From Halorubrum sp. 2020YC2 (lineage in GTDB: Archaea; Halobacteriota; Halobacteria; Halobacteriales; Haloferacaceae): 64,000 nt of DNA. The stretch spans positions 1,178,001-1,242,000 of the forward strand of contig NZ_CP076019.1 of NCBI RefSeq assembly GCF_018623055.1, read 5' to 3'. The notes beneath the pieces are model-generated. The model saw only the letters and a program-made list of their open reading frames with translations. It had not been told where the DNA came from and did no database searches. The position numbers were made by a program, and so were the translations under genes. The number at the start of each line of letters is the position of its first letter. Position 1 is the first letter of the stretch. Below are positions 1 through 7,624 of the stretch, in pieces.

Positions 1-324
1 CAGCCCCTCGAAGCCGCCCTCGGTCGTGACCTCCCAGCCCGCCTTCTGCGAGCAGAGCAGCGCGACCGCCGGGTGGTCGGTCGACAGCTCGACGTACTGG
101 CGTGGCGCGCCCGCGAGCCGCCCCATCCGCGTCTGTAGGTTCGCCAGCCCGGCGGTCTGGATCTCCGCCAGCAGCAGTCCCGCCTCGACCCCGCCGGCCG
201 CGTCGACCCCGAAGTCCACGACGGTGGCGCCGTTGTCCAGCTCGTAGCCGACGACGTCCAGTTCGCCGGCGAAATCGAGCGCCTCGTCGACTAACTCGAT
301 CGCGGTCCGGTTGATGCTCTCCAT
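1..324 (-). CDS. mch: Methenyltetrahydromethanopterin cyclohydrolase, N-terminal part
   Basis: This is the first 108 residues of Mch; the gene continues beyond the left edge. The enzyme interconverts 5,10-methenyl- and N5-formyl-tetrahydromethanopterin (or the folate analogue) in cytoplasmic C1 metabolism. The start ATG is on the minus strand at 324 (MESINRTAIELVDEA). The family-like segments NGATVVDFGVDAAGG and AGLLLAEIQTAGLANLQ, followed by a region with LLCSQKAGWEV, are in the expected order for the family N-terminus. The assignment rests on this overall pattern; the C-terminal half cannot be checked here. Upstream lies repeat copy A, whose TATA-like box points away from mch. Confidence 0.85.
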   Translation of the reverse strand, partial: MESINRTAIELVDEALDFAGELDVVGYELDNGATVVDFGVDAAGGVEAGLLLAEIQTAGLANLQTRMGRLAGAPRQYVELSTDHPAVALLCSQKAGWEVTTEGGFEGL

Positions 325-395
325 ACGAGAGCCTACTGGCTCCCCGGTTAAGGGGTTTGGCTGTTCGACTCGGGAACTCTCGGGAGCCACATGGT

Positions 396-410
396 GTTAT
401 TTATAAATGA
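396..410 (+). promoter_or_regulatory. TATA-like box of repeat copy A
   Basis: GTTATTTATAAATGA lies about 20 nt before the first conserved block of copy A. A similar A/T box precedes the same block in the other copies: 36807-36816 (B), 41284-41293 (C), 43718-43728 (D) and 51972-51980 (E). In archaea a TATA box about 26 nt upstream sets the transcription start, so transcription would begin in or next to the first stem. This is inference from sequence only. Confidence 0.5.
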
Positions 411-417
411 ATTGTGC

Positions 418-800
418 GGTGGCGCGTGCCTCCGAGTGGCCGCCGGAGGCGGCCGCGAGGAGCACGCGCGAGGGACGCGGTGAGCGCTCAGAGAGCGCGA
501 ACCGCGAGGCTGGGGAGGTGTGAGGCCGCGGTGCTGTGCGGTGCGGGAGGGACTCAAAGGGGCAGTCGCCGGCGGCTTCGCCGCCGGCTGCCAGAGACGC
601 GTAGCGTCTCGCTGCCGCGAGGGCGAAGCACGGCGCAGTAAGTACCGCAGCGAGGGAGCGACAGCGACCGAGCGAGGAACGCAGCAAGCCGCGCGAGCCG
701 TCGCGGCTGGGGCTTTGGTAGTGTTCAGCGTCGATCGGAAAGTAGTGACGTATAGCCGAGTGCTGGGGCCTTGGAGGCGTTCACCCGCGGCCCGCCGTCT
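418..800 (+). repeat. Dispersed structured intergenic element, copy A
   Basis: Blocks in order: GGTGGCGCGTGCC (418), a first stem GCGCGTGC (422-429) with GCACGCGC (462-469) around a variable hairpin, the conserved GAGGCTGGGGAGGTGTGAGG, a G/T-rich linker, then CTCAAAGGGGCAGTCG (about 552-567) pairing with CGGCTGGGGCTTTGG (about 705-719). The inner part holds the GCAGCGAGGGAGCGACAGCG type of repeat. The tail unit is present twice; the second has CTGGGGCCTTGGAGG near 762-776. A two-hairpin cassette is inserted in the 5' arm at 565-616. There is no convincing reading frame. I do not recognise a named family; a structured non-coding RNA or a non-autonomous mobile element are the main options. Confidence 0.8.
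565..616 (+). repeat. Two-hairpin cassette inside copy A
   Basis: Starts GTC, then hairpin 1 GCCGGCGGC-TTC-GCCGCCGGC (568-588), spacer TGCCA, and hairpin 2 GAGACGC-GTA-GCGTCTC (594-610). It splits the CAGTCGCGAGGGCGAAGCA block that is uninterrupted in copy E. Similar cassettes are in copies B and E at other positions. The hairpin 2 stem differs from that of copy B on both arms. Confidence 0.75.
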
Positions 801-839
801 GTCACTTATAAATGCTCCGCGGAGCCGTCGGTTAAGTAG

Positions 840-1331
840 TCACCAGAATCCGTCGGAGTCGCTCGGGCCGCCGGCCTCCCCGGGACCGGGCGGGCCGCGG
901 GGACCGCTCGGCCGCGGGTCGGGGTTGATCTCGACCGGCTCCGACTCCGCTTCCGGGTCGATCTCCCGGCCCTCCTCGTAGCGGACGAAAGACAGATAAA
1001 ACGCCTCGCCGCAGCCGACGCCCTCGGCGTCGGGTTCCCGATACGGCTCGTCGCCGCCGACGTCGGTCCCCCGAACCCCGTCGTGGGGGTCCCAGTCGAC
1101 GCCGTCGCTCTCGCCGCAGACGAACCGGACGCCGTCCGCCTCAACGGCGTTGTCATCCCTCTCACCGTCATTCTCACCTCCTTCCTCCGCGTCGAACGGC
1201 TCCGTGGGCGCGACGTAGGACCACCCCTCCAACGGGTACGGCGTCACCGACTTGTCCGCGAGGTACCCCTCGCGTTCGAGCGCGACGAGCGTCCCGCAGT
1301 GGGGACAGTAGTACGTGACCGGGTAGCTCAT
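840..1331 (-). CDS. Zinc-ribbon hypothetical protein
   Basis: A 163-residue acidic protein of unknown function. Residues 1-15 hold YYCPHCGTL, half of a zinc ribbon; later cysteines (VRFVCGES, GVGCGEAF) could complete a metal site. The middle is Asp/Glu/Gly-rich and the C-terminus is Pro/Gly-rich (PRGPPGPGEAGG), so both are probably disordered. I chose the ATG at 1331; an ATG at 1340 adds three residues. The stop is just downstream of the tail of repeat copy A. The gene is divergent from the exported hydrolase. It looks like a haloarchaea-specific conserved protein, but no function can be given. Confidence 0.6.
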   Translation of the reverse strand: MSYPVTYYCPHCGTLVALEREGYLADKSVTPYPLEGWSYVAPTEPFDAEEGGENDGERDDNAVEADGVRFVCGESDGVDWDPHDGVRGTDVGGDEPYREPDAEGVGCGEAFYLSFVRYEEGREIDPEAESEPVEINPDPRPSGPRGPPGPGEAGGPSDSDGFW

Positions 1332-2342
1332 ACCGGGCATACGAGACCCATTGATAAACAGCCGTCGCCGCCGCGTCAGGTATTTGATCGCCCTGGCCGA
1401 CGATCCGGTATCTCATCCGATACCCCTGCCGACGGCTCGGACGCATCGGACGACCCCTCCGGACTCGTCACGCGACGGCGGCTCCTGTACGGCGTCGCGG
1501 GCGGCGTCGGCCTCCTCGGCGGCGGCGGGCTCTACGTCGCGAACGCGCTCGGCGGCGACGCCGGCGGGTACGAGGCCCCCGAGGCGCAGCCGATGGTGTC
1601 GACGCGAGGGCGCCTCGACGAGGACGACCCGACGGAGCGGTCGGGTTCGTGGGCGTTCGACGGAGCGGACTCCGTGGTCCTGTTCGTTCACGGGCTCGGC
1701 GCGGACGCCGAGTCCGCTCGTAATCAGGCGTACACCGCCCGGCTGGGGCTCGCCGCCGCGACGGAGACAGCGGGCGACAGCGACGGGACGGGCGGCGGCG
1801 ACGGCGAGAGCGCCCGTCCCGTGGTCGGCTACTCGTGGGCGTCGAACGACGACTGGGAGCCCGCCAAGGAGACCGCCGAGGCGAACGCCGTCCCGCTGGC
1901 CGACTGGCTGACGGCGTGGGCGGACGAGGACGGGCGCCCGGTCCACCTGTTTGCGCACTCGCTGGGCGCCCGGGTGACTGGCGAGACGCTCCGCGAACTC
2001 GACGAGCGCGGGCGGACCGGCGTCCTCGCCTCGGCGTCGCTGTTCGGCGGGGCGATCCCCGAGGGGAGCGCCGGGACCGACGGACGCTACGGCTCCGCGA
2101 TCGCCTCGCTCGACGCCCCGCTCTACAACTTCCACAGCCGCAACGACCGCGTCCTCGGCTGGGTGTACCGCGCCTCCGACCGGACCCGCGCGGTCGGCCA
2201 CGGCGGGCTCCCCGACGCCGCGACCGCGCCGGCCGGCTACATCGACGTCGAGGTCACCGACCTCGTCGCGGACCACTACTCGTACGTCGAGCCGGGCGAG
2301 GGGTGTCTGCCGCGGGCGGTCGGCCGACTCGGGTTCGAGTAG
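1299..2342 (+). CDS. Tat-exported alpha/beta hydrolase (start uncertain)
   Basis: The frame encodes a Tat signal (TRRRLLYGVAGGVGLLGGGG), then an alpha/beta hydrolase core: VVLFVHGLGADAES (oxyanion strand), VHLFAHSLGARVTG (nucleophile Ser in A-H-S-L-G, a variant of G-x-S-x-G), NFHSRNDRVLG (likely acid) and VADHYSYVEPG (likely His). It is probably a cell-surface esterase or lipase-like enzyme; the substrate is unknown. The start is odd. The nearest in-frame GTG (1299) overlaps the divergent gene, and there is no ATG, GTG or TTG between it and the Tat motif. An ATT at 1350 is the only near-cognate start in a sensible place. The body of the gene is well supported; the start is not. Confidence 0.7.
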   Translation: MGTVVRDRVAHTGHTRPIDKQPSPPRQVFDRPGRRSGISSDTPADGSDASDDPSGLVTRRRLLYGVAGGVGLLGGGGLYVANALGGDAGGYEAPEAQPMVSTRGRLDEDDPTERSGSWAFDGADSVVLFVHGLGADAESARNQAYTARLGLAAATETAGDSDGTGGGDGESARPVVGYSWASNDDWEPAKETAEANAVPLADWLTAWADEDGRPVHLFAHSLGARVTGETLRELDERGRTGVLASASLFGGAIPEGSAGTDGRYGSAIASLDAPLYNFHSRNDRVLGWVYRASDRTRAVGHGGLPDAATAPAGYIDVEVTDLVADHYSYVEPGEGCLPRAVGRLGFE

Positions 2343-2433
2343 TCCGCCGGCCCGGCCGGAGCGCCTCGCCGCCGGCCCGCCTCGCCGGCACGCCCCCGGA
2401 ACCCCTTTTACCGGCGCGGTCGACCCTTCGGGC

Positions 2434-3276
2434 ATGATCGACGAGACCGTCGCCGAGATCCGGGCGATGCGGACCCACAGCACGTCGGCGGTGGCCGTAA
2501 AGGCGACGCGCTCGCTCGCGGACCTCCTCGACCGGGAGTACGTGACCGTCGACGAGTTCGAGCGCGACCTCGAACACAACGCGGGCGTGCTGCGCCGGTC
2601 GAACCCCTCCCACGCCGCGCTCCACAACGCGATGCGCGAGGTCGAGCGGTCCATCGTCGGGGAGGCGACGAGCGTCGAGGGCGCGAAACAACTGCTCGAA
2701 GACGTGATCGCCCGCGTCACCGAGGACATCGAGACCGCGAAGGGGGAGGCGGCCGCCAACGCGGCCGAGCACATCGAGGACGGCGACACGCTGCTCGTCC
2801 ACGACTACTCGACGACGGTGCTGGAGGCCATCGAGAACGCGGCGCGCGACGGCGCGCACCTCACCGTCTACGTCACCGAGGCGCGCCCGCGGACCCTCGG
2901 CCGCAAGACCGCGCGCGTCCTCGCCGGGATGTCCCGCGTCGAGACGCGGATGGTCGTCGACAGCGCGATGGGCTATGCCCTCCGCGACTGCGACCGCGTC
3001 CTCCTCGGGATCACCTGTATCACCGGCGGGACGTACTACAACCGGATCGGCACCTTCCCGCTGGTCGTCACCGCCCGCGAACTCGGCGTCCCCGTCACGG
3101 CGGTCGGCTCCGGCGCGAAGACCATCGAGGAGTTCCGGTTCGAAAACGAGTTCCGCGACGCCGTCGAGGTGATGCGCGAGCCGGTCGAGGACGTCGAGAT
3201 AGAGAACCCGAGCTACGACGCCACCCCCATCGGGATGATCGACACCGTGATCACCGACGACGGCGTCCGGAACTGA
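2434..3276 (+). CDS. eIF-2B alpha-like / ribose-1,5-bisphosphate isomerase family protein
   Basis: A 280-residue protein of the eIF2B/MtnA/ribose-1,5-bisphosphate isomerase superfamily. The N-terminal helical part (residues 1-105) has the typical SNPSHAALHNAMREVE segment. The Rossmann-like C-terminal half contains DTLLVHDYSTTVLEA, VYVTEARPRTLGRKTA, the acidic loop DSAMGYALRDCDRVLLG and TYYNRIGTFPLVVTARE. In archaea these proteins are either translation factor homologues or R15P isomerases that act in nucleoside salvage; sequence alone does not separate these here. It starts at an ATG after a TTTTACCGG promoter-like stretch and reads in the same direction as the preceding hydrolase. Confidence 0.8.
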   Translation: MIDETVAEIRAMRTHSTSAVAVKATRSLADLLDREYVTVDEFERDLEHNAGVLRRSNPSHAALHNAMREVERSIVGEATSVEGAKQLLEDVIARVTEDIETAKGEAAANAAEHIEDGDTLLVHDYSTTVLEAIENAARDGAHLTVYVTEARPRTLGRKTARVLAGMSRVETRMVVDSAMGYALRDCDRVLLGITCITGGTYYNRIGTFPLVVTARELGVPVTAVGSGAKTIEEFRFENEFRDAVEVMREPVEDVEIENPSYDATPIGMIDTVITDDGVRN

Positions 3277-3396
3277 GTCGATATCGGGGACGGACGAACG
3301 GATTCGAGCGGACGCCCGCGTACCACCCCATGTAACGTGTACCGGAGAGTGAGTATAAGTAAATACGATTTTTCAATTCCAGAACAACGATACAAA

Positions 3397-3828
3397 ATGG
3401 ACGAAGACGGCGAGAACAGTCGCGAAAATTCGAGGCAGCAGGTGGTCGGGCAGAAACGCGATACGCTCTTGGAGCGCGTCTCCGACACCACGAAGTTCGC
3501 AGGTCTCGACGAACGGATACGCGAACGGGGATACGAACTGACGGAATCCGTCGTTCAACGCGGCGTGCGTCCGGAAGATCCGTTCGACTTCTGTCAAGTC
3601 ATACGCCGCTATGCGAACGAGGACGACCGAGCGATAGCCACGTGGATCGGCCTCGATCCGGAAAGAGTCGACAGCGGTGAGGTCTCGTATGAGATGGTAG
3701 CGGAACTAGACGAGATACAGGAGCTAAAAAGAGACGCACGGGAGCTATACCCAGTCGTTGTTGCTTTTCTGAACGATGAGGGAATCGGGTTTCGAGCGAC
3801 CGGTACCGGTATTGGGTGGTCGCGTTAA
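3397..3828 (+). pseudogene. Small hypothetical gene truncated by an IS6-type insertion
   Basis: The frame runs from ATG 3397 (MDEDGENSRENSRQQVVG), or from GTG 3337 with 20 more residues, to a TAA at 3826-3828. The last two codons and the stop lie inside the left inverted repeat of the insertion element (3820-3831), so the natural C-terminus is lost. The protein is helical and charged (GLDERIRERGYELTESVVQ, FCQVIRRYANEDDRAIATWI) with no family I recognise. It is less GC-rich than its neighbours and has a TATA-like stretch (AGTATAAGTAAATACG) at about 3351-3366. It may be phage- or plasmid-derived. Confidence 0.5.
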
Positions 3829-4506
3829 GTTTGGCGTGAATTGTGGTAGACGGCGAAGGCTTCGAGCCAGTTTTGACCTGTCCCTAACGCGACATTGTTG
3901 AAACTATTCGCAAACGATGATGTTCGTCGTTCTATTTCCCAAAAGACACGTTCAATAGCGTTCCGATTTCCATGTTGAATGAGTTGAAATCGATAGCCGT
4001 CTTCAGCGAGAACTGATCCGAGATAGTCTGCGTCATCGACGAGAAATTCCACGCTATCGAGCTGATAGCGCCGGTGAAGCTCGGTGAGAAACCATCGCGT
4101 CGTCTGTTTATTTGCGGTCGGATAGAGACACACGTGAAGGATCTCGTTCGTCTGCGGATCAACCGCGCCGTACAGCCAGAACTTCTGGCCGTGGAGGCGG
4201 ATCATCTTTTCCTCAACCGCGAGTTGATCCTCGGAGACGGTCGAGATCGGCTGTAGATCAGCTTTATGAACCCAGTTATGGATCGCGACGTGACTCCGCT
4301 TGATCCCAGACAGTTCAAGATGCTTACTTACCTCACGTAGTGACATACCGGCCAAATGACAGCGGATCCCTACTTCAATCGCCCAGCGCGGCGTTCGATC
4401 TCGCTCCACAAACGACAAGTCGATCCACGCGATACGTTCGCTGAGGCGGTCGAATTCTGCCATAGACACTCAGAACTCGTCCGCCTCATCCTCTAACTTA
4501 ACGCGA
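3820..4506 (-). mobile_element. IS6-family insertion sequence
   Basis: A 687-bp element bounded by perfect 12-bp inverted repeats TCGCGTTAAGTT (3820-3831) and AACTTAACGCGA (4495-4506). It contains a single transposase gene on the minus strand. I see no 8-bp target duplication beside the ends (TTGGGTGG on the left, TGAGGTTG on the right), so one flank may have been rearranged after insertion, for example by recombination with another copy. Confidence 0.85.
3825..4469 (-). CDS. IS6-family transposase
   Basis: A 214-residue DDE transposase of the haloarchaeal IS6 type. The N-terminus holds the helix-turn-helix region (AGMSLREVSKHLELSGIKRSHVAIHNWVH, given here by its ends: residues about 40-70). 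The catalytic core has QLAVEEKMIRLHGQKFWLYG, VEFLVDDADYL and HGNRNAIERVFWEIERRTSS. IS6 enzymes normally read AVDE at the first catalytic Asp; here it is AVEE, an Asp-to-Glu change that may reduce or abolish activity. The stop lies within the left inverted repeat. Length is normal for the family. Confidence 0.88.
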   Translation of the reverse strand: MSMAEFDRLSERIAWIDLSFVERDRTPRWAIEVGIRCHLAGMSLREVSKHLELSGIKRSHVAIHNWVHKADLQPISTVSEDQLAVEEKMIRLHGQKFWLYGAVDPQTNEILHVCLYPTANKQTTRWFLTELHRRYQLDSVEFLVDDADYLGSVLAEDGYRFQLIQHGNRNAIERVFWEIERRTSSFANSFNNVALGTGQNWLEAFAVYHNSRQT

Positions 4507-4963
4507 TGAGGTTGGCATCCTTGTATTTATTATTAGGGGAACAATTGGAGGTCGGCTTAAGTTAAGCAGAAACGCAAGACTGCGAGAGTATTCGCCGGGT
4601 TCGGGAAAGCCAATTTATAAACTCAAAATAGGTAGTAACTCTGTGAGAAACGGGATCTGCCATTCGTCTTTAGCTAACACCGTTGGTAATACTCAAGGTT
4701 AGAATTATAACTCAAAATAGTCGGAGAGTCAGTTCTATTGGCTGAGACGCTGTTCGCTACGAAATCAGACGATAAGAAACGCTGAAAACCAGTGTTTCTG
4801 GAGCTTTGAAAGGGTGTACGGACGAAATTTGCCCGAAACCAGCGTCTGCTGAGTATTACTGAAAGTATTATGTAAAGACGAATGCCAATAAGGATTCCGT
4901 GCCATCGAGCACGTCCTGTTGACTGGTCCATGCGCGAAAGAAGTCGAGCCATGGGCGCTACAG

Positions 4964-5022
4964 CCCGGATGCCGCGGCGCGGCATCCGGGAAAGCCCGAA
5001 TACGTGAATCACTGCTTCACGT
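4964..5022. repeat. Pair of perfect hairpins, possible transposon-end remnant
   Basis: Hairpin 1 has a 12-bp stem CCCGGATGCCGC (4964-4975) with GCGGCATCCGGG (4979-4990) and a 3-nt loop. Hairpin 2 has a 7-bp stem ACGTGAA (5002-5008) with TTCACGT (5016-5022). Closely spaced subterminal hairpins are found at ends of IS200/IS605-type elements, but no tnpA or tnpB is present, so this origin is a guess. Confidence 0.35.
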
Positions 5023-5093
5023 GCTGGCGTCCCGAGTCACACGATCGCCTCTCCGAATGATGATGACCACTGGCCGGGCAGACAGACGAGGGA

Positions 5094-5124
5094 GCTGAGG
5101 GCCGCCAGATCAGCGGCCCTCAGC
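5094..5124. terminator. Strong hairpin, possible terminator
   Basis: A perfect 12-bp stem GCTGAGGGCCGC (5094-5105) with GCGGCCCTCAGC (5113-5124) and a 7-nt loop. There is no gene end directly upstream and no long T run, so it may be part of a mobile remnant instead. Confidence 0.35.
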
Positions 5125-5395
5125 GGTCGGTCGGGGCCCTTCTTTGGCATCTGCTATCGCTAGACAGCGACCGCACCGCACACACGTTTCGACCGCCTAC
5201 CGGCTGTGGAAGAAGCAGATCCCCAGACGGCGTGATCATTTTGTTGTTAGCCGTGGTTTGGCTAACTAGTAGCGTTTCCATACGTGAAATCCTTAATCGG
5301 TGATATGTTCTTGGAGACGTGCTAACTGCCGATTGCCCGTCGCTCGCTGGTGACGTTGGTGCTCCCACTAAGTGGTCTCACCCCCGTGTATACGT

Positions 5396-6151
5396 ATGGA
5401 TTCGTCATCGAACACCTCGGCGAGAGATGTGGCCCTCATCACTGGCGCGAGTTCTGGAATCGGCGCCGCGACTGCCCGGCGTTTCGCCGCTTCCGGCGCG
5501 AACGTCGTCCTCGCGGCCCGTGACGAGGCGGCACTGATGTCAGTCGCGGACGACTGTCGGGCAGCGGGCGTCGACGCGGCCGCTGTTCCGACGGACGTGA
5601 CTGACGCCGACGCGGTGACAGCACTCGTCGACGCCACGGTCGAACGGTTCGGCCGGCTCGATGCGGCGGTCGTCAACGCCGGTATCGGGGAGCGACGCGA
5701 TGTTCCCATCGATGAACTGCCGATCGAGCAGTTCGAACGCGTGACGGCGACAAACGTCCACGGCGCGTACTACACGACACGCGCGGTCCTGTCGGAACTC
5801 CGTTCGACGGACGGCTCGCTCGTGTTTGTCGGGAGCTACAAGGGAAAACACCCGAGCACGTCGACCCCAGTATACGCAGCCTCGAAGTGGTGGCTTCGTG
5901 GATTCGCACTCAGCGTCGCCGGGCGCGTGGGCCCGGACGGCGTCGGCGTGACACTCGTCAACCCGTCAGGTGTGACCACCGAGTTCGGCTCCGAATTCCG
6001 TGACCGCTCCAATTGGGACGCCCTCGACGACGACGCAACGCTCGACCCCTCCGACGTCGCAGCGGCGGTCACGTACGCCGCCAGACGGGATCCCCCGACA
6101 ACCGTCACGGAACTGGATCTGAACCGTCGAGACATCTACGAACGGTTCTGA
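5396..6151 (+). CDS. Short-chain dehydrogenase/reductase
   Basis: A 251-residue classical SDR, a cytoplasmic NAD(P)-dependent oxidoreductase. The glycine-rich nucleotide-binding motif VALITGASSGIGAATARRF is at residues about 12-30, NAGIG follows, the catalytic Ser lies in VGSYKG and the catalytic Tyr and Lys are in VYAASKWW. The C-terminus is NRRDIYERF. I chose the ATG at 5396 (MDSSSNTSARD), which follows TATACGT; a GTG at 5372 would add eight unlikely residues. The substrate is unknown. It is the first of three SDR genes within 4.5 kb, next to IS and hairpin debris. Confidence 0.85.
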   Translation: MDSSSNTSARDVALITGASSGIGAATARRFAASGANVVLAARDEAALMSVADDCRAAGVDAAAVPTDVTDADAVTALVDATVERFGRLDAAVVNAGIGERRDVPIDELPIEQFERVTATNVHGAYYTTRAVLSELRSTDGSLVFVGSYKGKHPSTSTPVYAASKWWLRGFALSVAGRVGPDGVGVTLVNPSGVTTEFGSEFRDRSNWDALDDDATLDPSDVAAAVTYAARRDPPTTVTELDLNRRDIYERF

Positions 6152-6513
6152 ACGCTCTCTGGTGAACGCGGTCTCTGCGTCTCGTCGCTGGCATCTACCC
6201 CGCGCCGCAGCGCGAGGCTTTCTCCTCGATCGGACACAGCCACTAGCCGATCGAGAAGTCACGTACCGCCGCCGAGGCCGGCCGGACTCCCCGAGGTACA
6301 AACAACTTCCGGAGTCCGGTCGATAGAGGGTAGGAGCACGAGTGGCTTGACACTCCCAGCAGTCCCGATCACTTCGTGAACGGTACACGGACTCTCACCG
6401 TGTCGGGGTCCGCTGGAAGGGTCAACCGAAATCTCCAGCACTCTGGATCGCTCCGTCTTCAGGCGGCGGATATCAACCCTCTTTTTATGATGATAAAACG
6501 TTGATAAATGGGT
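6152..6513. other. Intergenic gap with one hairpin
   Basis: No convincing gene. A 9-bp stem CTCGATCGG (6225-6233) with CCGATCGAG (6247-6255) lies 75 nt after the preceding SDR gene and could be a transcription terminator or a remnant. Near 6488-6505 there is an A/T-rich stretch (TTTTTATGATGATAAAACG) that probably holds the promoter of the next gene. Confidence 0.4.
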
Positions 6514-7218
6514 ATGAGCGTTGTATTCGATTTCAGCGATCAGGTAGCCGTTGTCACTGGGAGTTGCGGAGCGCTCGGCAGTGCGGTCGCCGCCGCGTTC
6601 GCCGACGCCGGAGCGGCTGTCGCCGCGTGTGACATCGTCGACATCGACTCGGAGGACTCGCTGCTCGAGTCGCGAGAGAACGTCGCGTTTTATCAGGCGG
6701 ACTTCACCGACGAAGCGGTCGTCGCGGAGACGATCGATCAGGTCGTGAGCGATCACGGCCAGATCGACTGTTTGGTTAACGTCGCCGGGACGTGGCGGGG
6801 CGGCGATCCGGTCGAAGAGACCGACACCGACCTGTTCGAAATGTTGTTCGACATCAACCTCAAGACCATGTTTCTGGCGACGAAACACGCGCTCCCGGCG
6901 CTTCAAGCGACGGAAGGGTCGGTGGTGAGCGTCTCCGCGCGGTCTGGGCTTGAGGGCGGCACTGGAGACGGGGTGTACCGAGCGACGAAAGCGAGCGTCC
7001 GGATCATGACGGAAACGGTTGCCGAGGAGAACCTCGGGACTGTTCGAGCGAACTGCGTCATGCCGAGCGTGTTAGACACTCCGATGAACCGCGAGATGAT
7101 GACGCCGAGCGACAAGTGGGTCGCCCCCGCCGACGTCGCTGAGGTGATCCTGTTCCTCTGTTCTGACGCCGCATCGGTCACGAGTGGCGCGTCCATTCCC
7201 GTCTACGGCGAGGCCTGA
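6514..7218 (+). CDS. Short-chain dehydrogenase/reductase
   Basis: A 234-residue SDR. The cofactor motif is VAVVTGSCGALGSAVAAAF (T-G-x3-G-x-G pattern with Ala at one position), followed by VNVAGTW, catalytic Ser in VSVSARS, and Tyr/Lys in VYRATKASVRIM. The late motif VMPSVLDTPMNREMM matches the usual substrate loop, and the protein ends GASIPVYGEA, like the FabG-type C-terminus. ATG 6514 (MSVVFDFSDQ) is preferred over ATG 6508, two codons upstream. Asp in ACDIVDID suggests NAD rather than NADP (inference). Confidence 0.85.
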   Translation: MSVVFDFSDQVAVVTGSCGALGSAVAAAFADAGAAVAACDIVDIDSEDSLLESRENVAFYQADFTDEAVVAETIDQVVSDHGQIDCLVNVAGTWRGGDPVEETDTDLFEMLFDINLKTMFLATKHALPALQATEGSVVSVSARSGLEGGTGDGVYRATKASVRIMTETVAEENLGTVRANCVMPSVLDTPMNREMMTPSDKWVAPADVAEVILFLCSDAASVTSGASIPVYGEA

Positions 7219-7298
7219 CGGGACGACCGAGCGGGTCGTCGACGTCCGACCCCGCCTGGAGGTGGAACCGTTATGAACTGCCACGCCTAACGATACAT

Positions 7299-7499
7299 GT
7301 GGTACCTGAACCAAATTATATTGCGGTACTCACGAGCGAGGAACAGTACGACGGCGAGCTCACGTCAGAGCTGCCGGTCGCCGACTACGAGTTTGTCGGG
7401 AGCATGTACATGTTCGACCTCGCAGACGGTACGTCGAGATCGTATGGGACTGGCGTCGTCGAGGATGTCCGCCCGGTCAAAGAGTCGGTCGAAGAGTAA
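7299..7499 (+). CDS. Small hypothetical protein
   Basis: A 66-residue acidic frame with GTG start (MVPEPNYIAVLTSEEQYDG) ending in PVKESVEE. The acidic composition and codon usage fit a haloarchaeal protein (for example MFDLADGTSRSYGTGVVEDV). I recognise no family. It is read in the same direction as the SDR 80 bp upstream. The start could be at another GTG; confidence is moderate because of its size. Confidence 0.45.
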   Translation: MVPEPNYIAVLTSEEQYDGELTSELPVADYEFVGSMYMFDLADGTSRSYGTGVVEDVRPVKESVEE

Positions 7500-7624
7500 C
7501 CGTGTCGTTGCGAGCATGCCCGACCGCCGACGCGAGCGTTCGTTTCGGCGTGAGGTGGGTGGGGCGACGGCGTGCCGGCGCTGTGTCGAACGAGCATGAA
7601 CGGCCACGATCGTAAGGAGAGATA

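Larger units (their letters stand above)
4507..5395. other. Gene-free, less GC-rich stretch with hairpins
   Basis: No convincing gene. Visible structure: a 10-bp inverted repeat GTAATACTCA (4686-4695) with TGAGTATTAC (4850-4859) bounding 174 bp, like the ends of a miniature transposable element; a direct repeat ACTCAAAATAG (near 4621 and 4709); and three hairpins described separately. The composition differs from the surrounding chromosome. It looks like debris of former mobile elements next to the IS6 copy. Confidence 0.5.

Noticed and set aside
520-981. Long open frames across repeat copies A, C, D and E
   Set aside because: They are Arg/Ala/Ser-rich with no family motifs, occur in several frames at once, and are explained by GC-rich structured repeats.
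4674-5012. Possible 112-residue minus-strand gene in the IS flank
   Set aside because: Basic and Arg/Ser/Leu-rich with no motif, and the frame runs through the two perfect hairpins; more likely non-coding debris.
5966-6388. Possible 140-residue minus-strand gene after the first SDR
   Set aside because: It overlaps the 3' end of a clear SDR gene and its residues are not acidic; no recognisable domain.
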